The position numbers and the translations under genes were made by a program. From positions 1 through 15,306 of the forward strand of contig JAJYKI010000005.1 of assembly GCA_021788675.1 (NCBI GenBank): a stretch of 15,306 nt of DNA, given 5' to 3'. This document shows, one piece after another, positions 13,787 through 15,306 of the stretch (position 1 is its first letter; each line of letters begins with the position of its first letter). The notes under the pieces are model-generated. The model had not been told where the DNA came from. It made no database searches and worked only from the letters and a program-made list of their open reading frames with translations. The DNA comes from a bacterium. GTDB lineage: Bacteria > Patescibacteriota > Saccharimonadia > Saccharimonadales > UBA4665.

Positions 13787-15103
13787 GTGCGACAAAAAAC
13801 AAATATCGATTTATTATACGCAATCAATCCGGTTAATGCTGGTACCGGAGCGTCTGCTTTGTTGTATGATCGCATCAATCCGGCCTTTCAAGACTATAAG
13901 AAGATTAGACGGCAAATATACGCCAGCTTTTTAAAGACAGCGCCAAGCAGTATCGAAGAGGATAAAGTCGTTAATGAGATTGAAGACGCCGAGTTGCTGC
14001 GTAGCGCATATATGACTATCCATTCTCACCGGCATGACAGAAATATATGGGCTGCTAGGTTTACGCAAATCTCCAGAAGCTTATATGGGGAGCCGGACCC
14101 GCTAGTAGCTACCGGTTTACTCAAAGAAGAGCTTCAATTTATCAAGGGATTAATTAATAATAAAAACATTTCACAAAAGGCAATCAAATTACTTATAGAT
14201 ACCTACAGCCCAATTGTTGAGACTGGATTAAGAAACCATGGTCATTTCACCGATGCCACCATTCCAGATCATGCCATACATGCGATCAGGCATTACGGTA
14301 GATATATGCAAAGACGCTACAGGCCTATTTTTGATCTCGTCGATTTATCTAACAAAGTATCTTTTTCAGCGAGTGATTTAAAGGAACTTTTTGATAGTGC
14401 TCTGAACTGGATGATAAAAAATGACGATCCGGATTGGAAAACATGGCAGGTTGTGATGTCCAGGAACTCGTCAGTTTCGGTATCGGTGCGTAAAAAACAA
14501 ATACTAATAGGCGTTAAGCGTAGTCAGGCAACTGCTCGAGAGGCAAAGGGCCTATTGGCCCATGAGTTGCTGGTGCATGCTATGCGTGGCAAGAATGGTT
14601 ATAAGACGGGTAATCGTATGCTGGCAACCGGACTGCCGGGCTATTTGCATTCTGAAGAGGGTCTTGGTGTACTTCATGAGATGGCGGTTAACGACACATT
14701 GCCACCTAAGGCCAAAGATCGTTATTTGGATATAGCATTAGCGCTAGGTACGATTGATGGCGTTGAGCGCTCCAGAAAGCAACTGTATCGAACAAGCTAT
14801 GCGAGACAATTAATCAGAGCCCAGGCCTTAGATTACGACCCGGTGATTATTAAATCTCTAAAGCACACAGTCTGGTCTCATATAGACAGAATATATAGGG
14901 GAGGAACCGGTTTTGGCAGGGCAAACCAGCAAGCAATATTCACTAAAGACATCGCCTATTTTGAAGGCTTCATGGAAATGTCCGATTATATTGCGAATCG
15001 AATATACAAAGGCGATTTGCCGGAAGCTATTTTCCAGTATCTCTCGTCAGCTAAGTTTGATCCCAATAACCAGAGGCACTTAATGACTTTAAACGCTATC
15101 TAA
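13787..15103 (+). CDS. DUF1704 / MATCAP-like HExxxH metallopeptidase
   Basis: The 438-residue protein belongs by motif to the DUF1704 family (PF08014), called 'QEGLA motif' proteins in bacteria; eukaryotic members include MATCAP, which removes the C-terminal tyrosine of tubulin. Visible signature: a helix with the zinc site HELLVH (259-264) followed by AMRGKNGYKTG, then EEGLGVLHE (from 290), in which the first Glu takes the place of Gln in QEGLA and the second is the likely third zinc ligand. Length is normal for the family, and no signal peptide or membrane helix is seen, so a cytoplasmic enzyme is expected. Start choice is uncertain: GTG 13787 fits the upstream -10-like box, TTG 13781 would add two residues, and no ATG exists near. 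Bacterial relatives are often found near RimK-like ATP-grasp genes, as here. Substrate unknown. Confidence 0.82.
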   Translation: MRQKTNIDLLYAINPVNAGTGASALLYDRINPAFQDYKKIRRQIYASFLKTAPSSIEEDKVVNEIEDAELLRSAYMTIHSHRHDRNIWAARFTQISRSLYGEPDPLVATGLLKEELQFIKGLINNKNISQKAIKLLIDTYSPIVETGLRNHGHFTDATIPDHAIHAIRHYGRYMQRRYRPIFDLVDLSNKVSFSASDLKELFDSALNWMIKNDDPDWKTWQVVMSRNSSVSVSVRKKQILIGVKRSQATAREAKGLLAHELLVHAMRGKNGYKTGNRMLATGLPGYLHSEEGLGVLHEMAVNDTLPPKAKDRYLDIALALGTIDGVERSRKQLYRTSYARQLIRAQALDYDPVIIKSLKHTVWSHIDRIYRGGTGFGRANQQAIFTKDIAYFEGFMEMSDYIANRIYKGDLPEAIFQYLSSAKFDPNNQRHLMTLNAI

Positions 15104-15130
15104 TCATGTAGTAGGCTTCATGGTTTCTTT
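15102..15130 (+). terminator. Weak possible terminator after the DUF1704 gene
   Basis: AATCATG (15102-15108) can pair with CATGGTT (15119-15125) over 7 bp with one G-U pair and a 10-nt loop, running into a T-rich stretch (15124-15130). Stability is low and the T-tract is interrupted. Confidence 0.3.
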
Positions 15131-15245
15131 AGTTTGCTATTCCCGTTTATAATTTTCAATTTACATAACATAAGCATCCTTTTTTGGTTGGAAAATTAAA
15201 AAATACATACCTATAAAACCAACTTTAGGAATTAAAACTTGAAGT
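15131..15245. other. AT-rich intergenic DNA
   Basis: No gene is seen here. The stretch is clearly richer in A and T than the genes. It holds a run of six T (15180-15185), a GTTGG/CCAAC pair with a long loop (about 15187-15222), and the start of a near-perfect dyad, AAACTTGAAGTTT (15235-15247), just before a TTGACA. Confidence 0.5.
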
Positions 15246-15281
15246 TTGACATATATACAAATTTTATAATAAAGGTATAAT
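15246..15281 (+). promoter_or_regulatory. Promoter-like region with two TATAAT boxes
   Basis: TTGACA (15246-15251) is followed by two perfect TATAAT hexamers at 15265-15270 and 15276-15281, exactly 11 bp apart. Spacers are 13 and 24 nt, neither ideal, so the -35 use is unclear. The second box ends 9 nt before an ATG at 15291, similar to the leaderless arrangement elsewhere in the window. Confidence 0.5.
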
Positions 15282-15290
15282 TATCTAGTT

Positions 15291-15306
15291 ATGAAAGATA
15301 GACCAC
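15291..15306 (+). CDS. Possible first codons of a gene continuing outside the window
   Basis: An ATG at 15291 opens a frame (MKDRP...) that runs off the end. The only support is the TATAAT box 9 nt upstream and the absence of a stop in the five codons visible. No function can be assigned. Confidence 0.3.

Noticed and set aside
15246..15270. TTGACA with the first TATAAT as a standard promoter
   Set aside because: The spacer is only 13 nt, too short for a typical housekeeping sigma factor, so I list the region as promoter-like only.
1..15306. CRISPR array, insertion sequence, tRNA or rRNA genes
   Set aside because: No regularly spaced repeats, transposase-like frames, terminal inverted repeats or cloverleaf-like sequences were seen; the inverted repeats present are short and explained as CIRCE or weak hairpins.

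Overview
The window looks like a chromosomal stretch of a small-genome bacterium of the Candidate Phyla Radiation (Patescibacteria), most likely a Saccharibacteria (TM7) relative. This is an inference from gene style: a shortened HrcA, a guanylate-kinase-like protein with an altered P-loop, a short 'QSGFIPLL'-type membrane peptide, and promoters placed almost directly on start codons. No rRNA or other taxonomic marker is present. All genes read in the standard code. None of the 14 stop codons that can be assigned is TGA (8 TAA, 6 TAG).

Layout. 1-1400: 3' part of ftsH (membrane AAA+ zinc protease). 1491-3086: murJ (lipid II flippase). 3126-4910: lepA (EF4). 4950-5690: a divergent guanylate kinase. 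5687-10147: a heat-shock cluster, CIRCE-hrcA-grpE-CIRCE-(second, degraded CIRCE)-dnaK-dnaJ. 10188-12570: a small one-helix membrane peptide, then a fusion of a RimB-like retropepsin domain with an ATP-grasp domain, then a canonical rimK. 12599-13096: an unrecognised multi-pass membrane protein. 13093-13704 (minus): an unrecognised, low-complexity, basic-tailed protein. 13787-15103: a DUF1704 / MATCAP-like metallopeptidase. 15104-15306: AT-rich intergenic DNA ending in a promoter-like region and the possible first codons of another gene.

How the genes fit together. The first half is core housekeeping and protein quality control. HrcA should repress its own operon and dnaK-dnaJ through CIRCE sites whose loops carry the promoter -35 boxes. 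The second half holds the most interesting set: an amino-acid ligase (RimK, all three magnesium ligands intact), a protease-ligase fusion, and a HExxxH metallopeptidase from the family that includes the eukaryotic tubulin tyrosine carboxypeptidases. Together they could add and remove amino-acid tails on a protein; S6 is the known RimK substrate in E. coli, but the substrate here is unknown.

A recurrent regulatory theme is that genes likely to be first in a transcript (lepA, gmk, the membrane protein at 12599, the minus-strand gene) have a -10-like box ending 5-8 nt before the start codon and no Shine-Dalgarno, suggesting leaderless mRNAs. Internal or heat-shock genes (grpE, dnaK, dnaJ, the fusion gene) have clear Shine-Dalgarno sequences.
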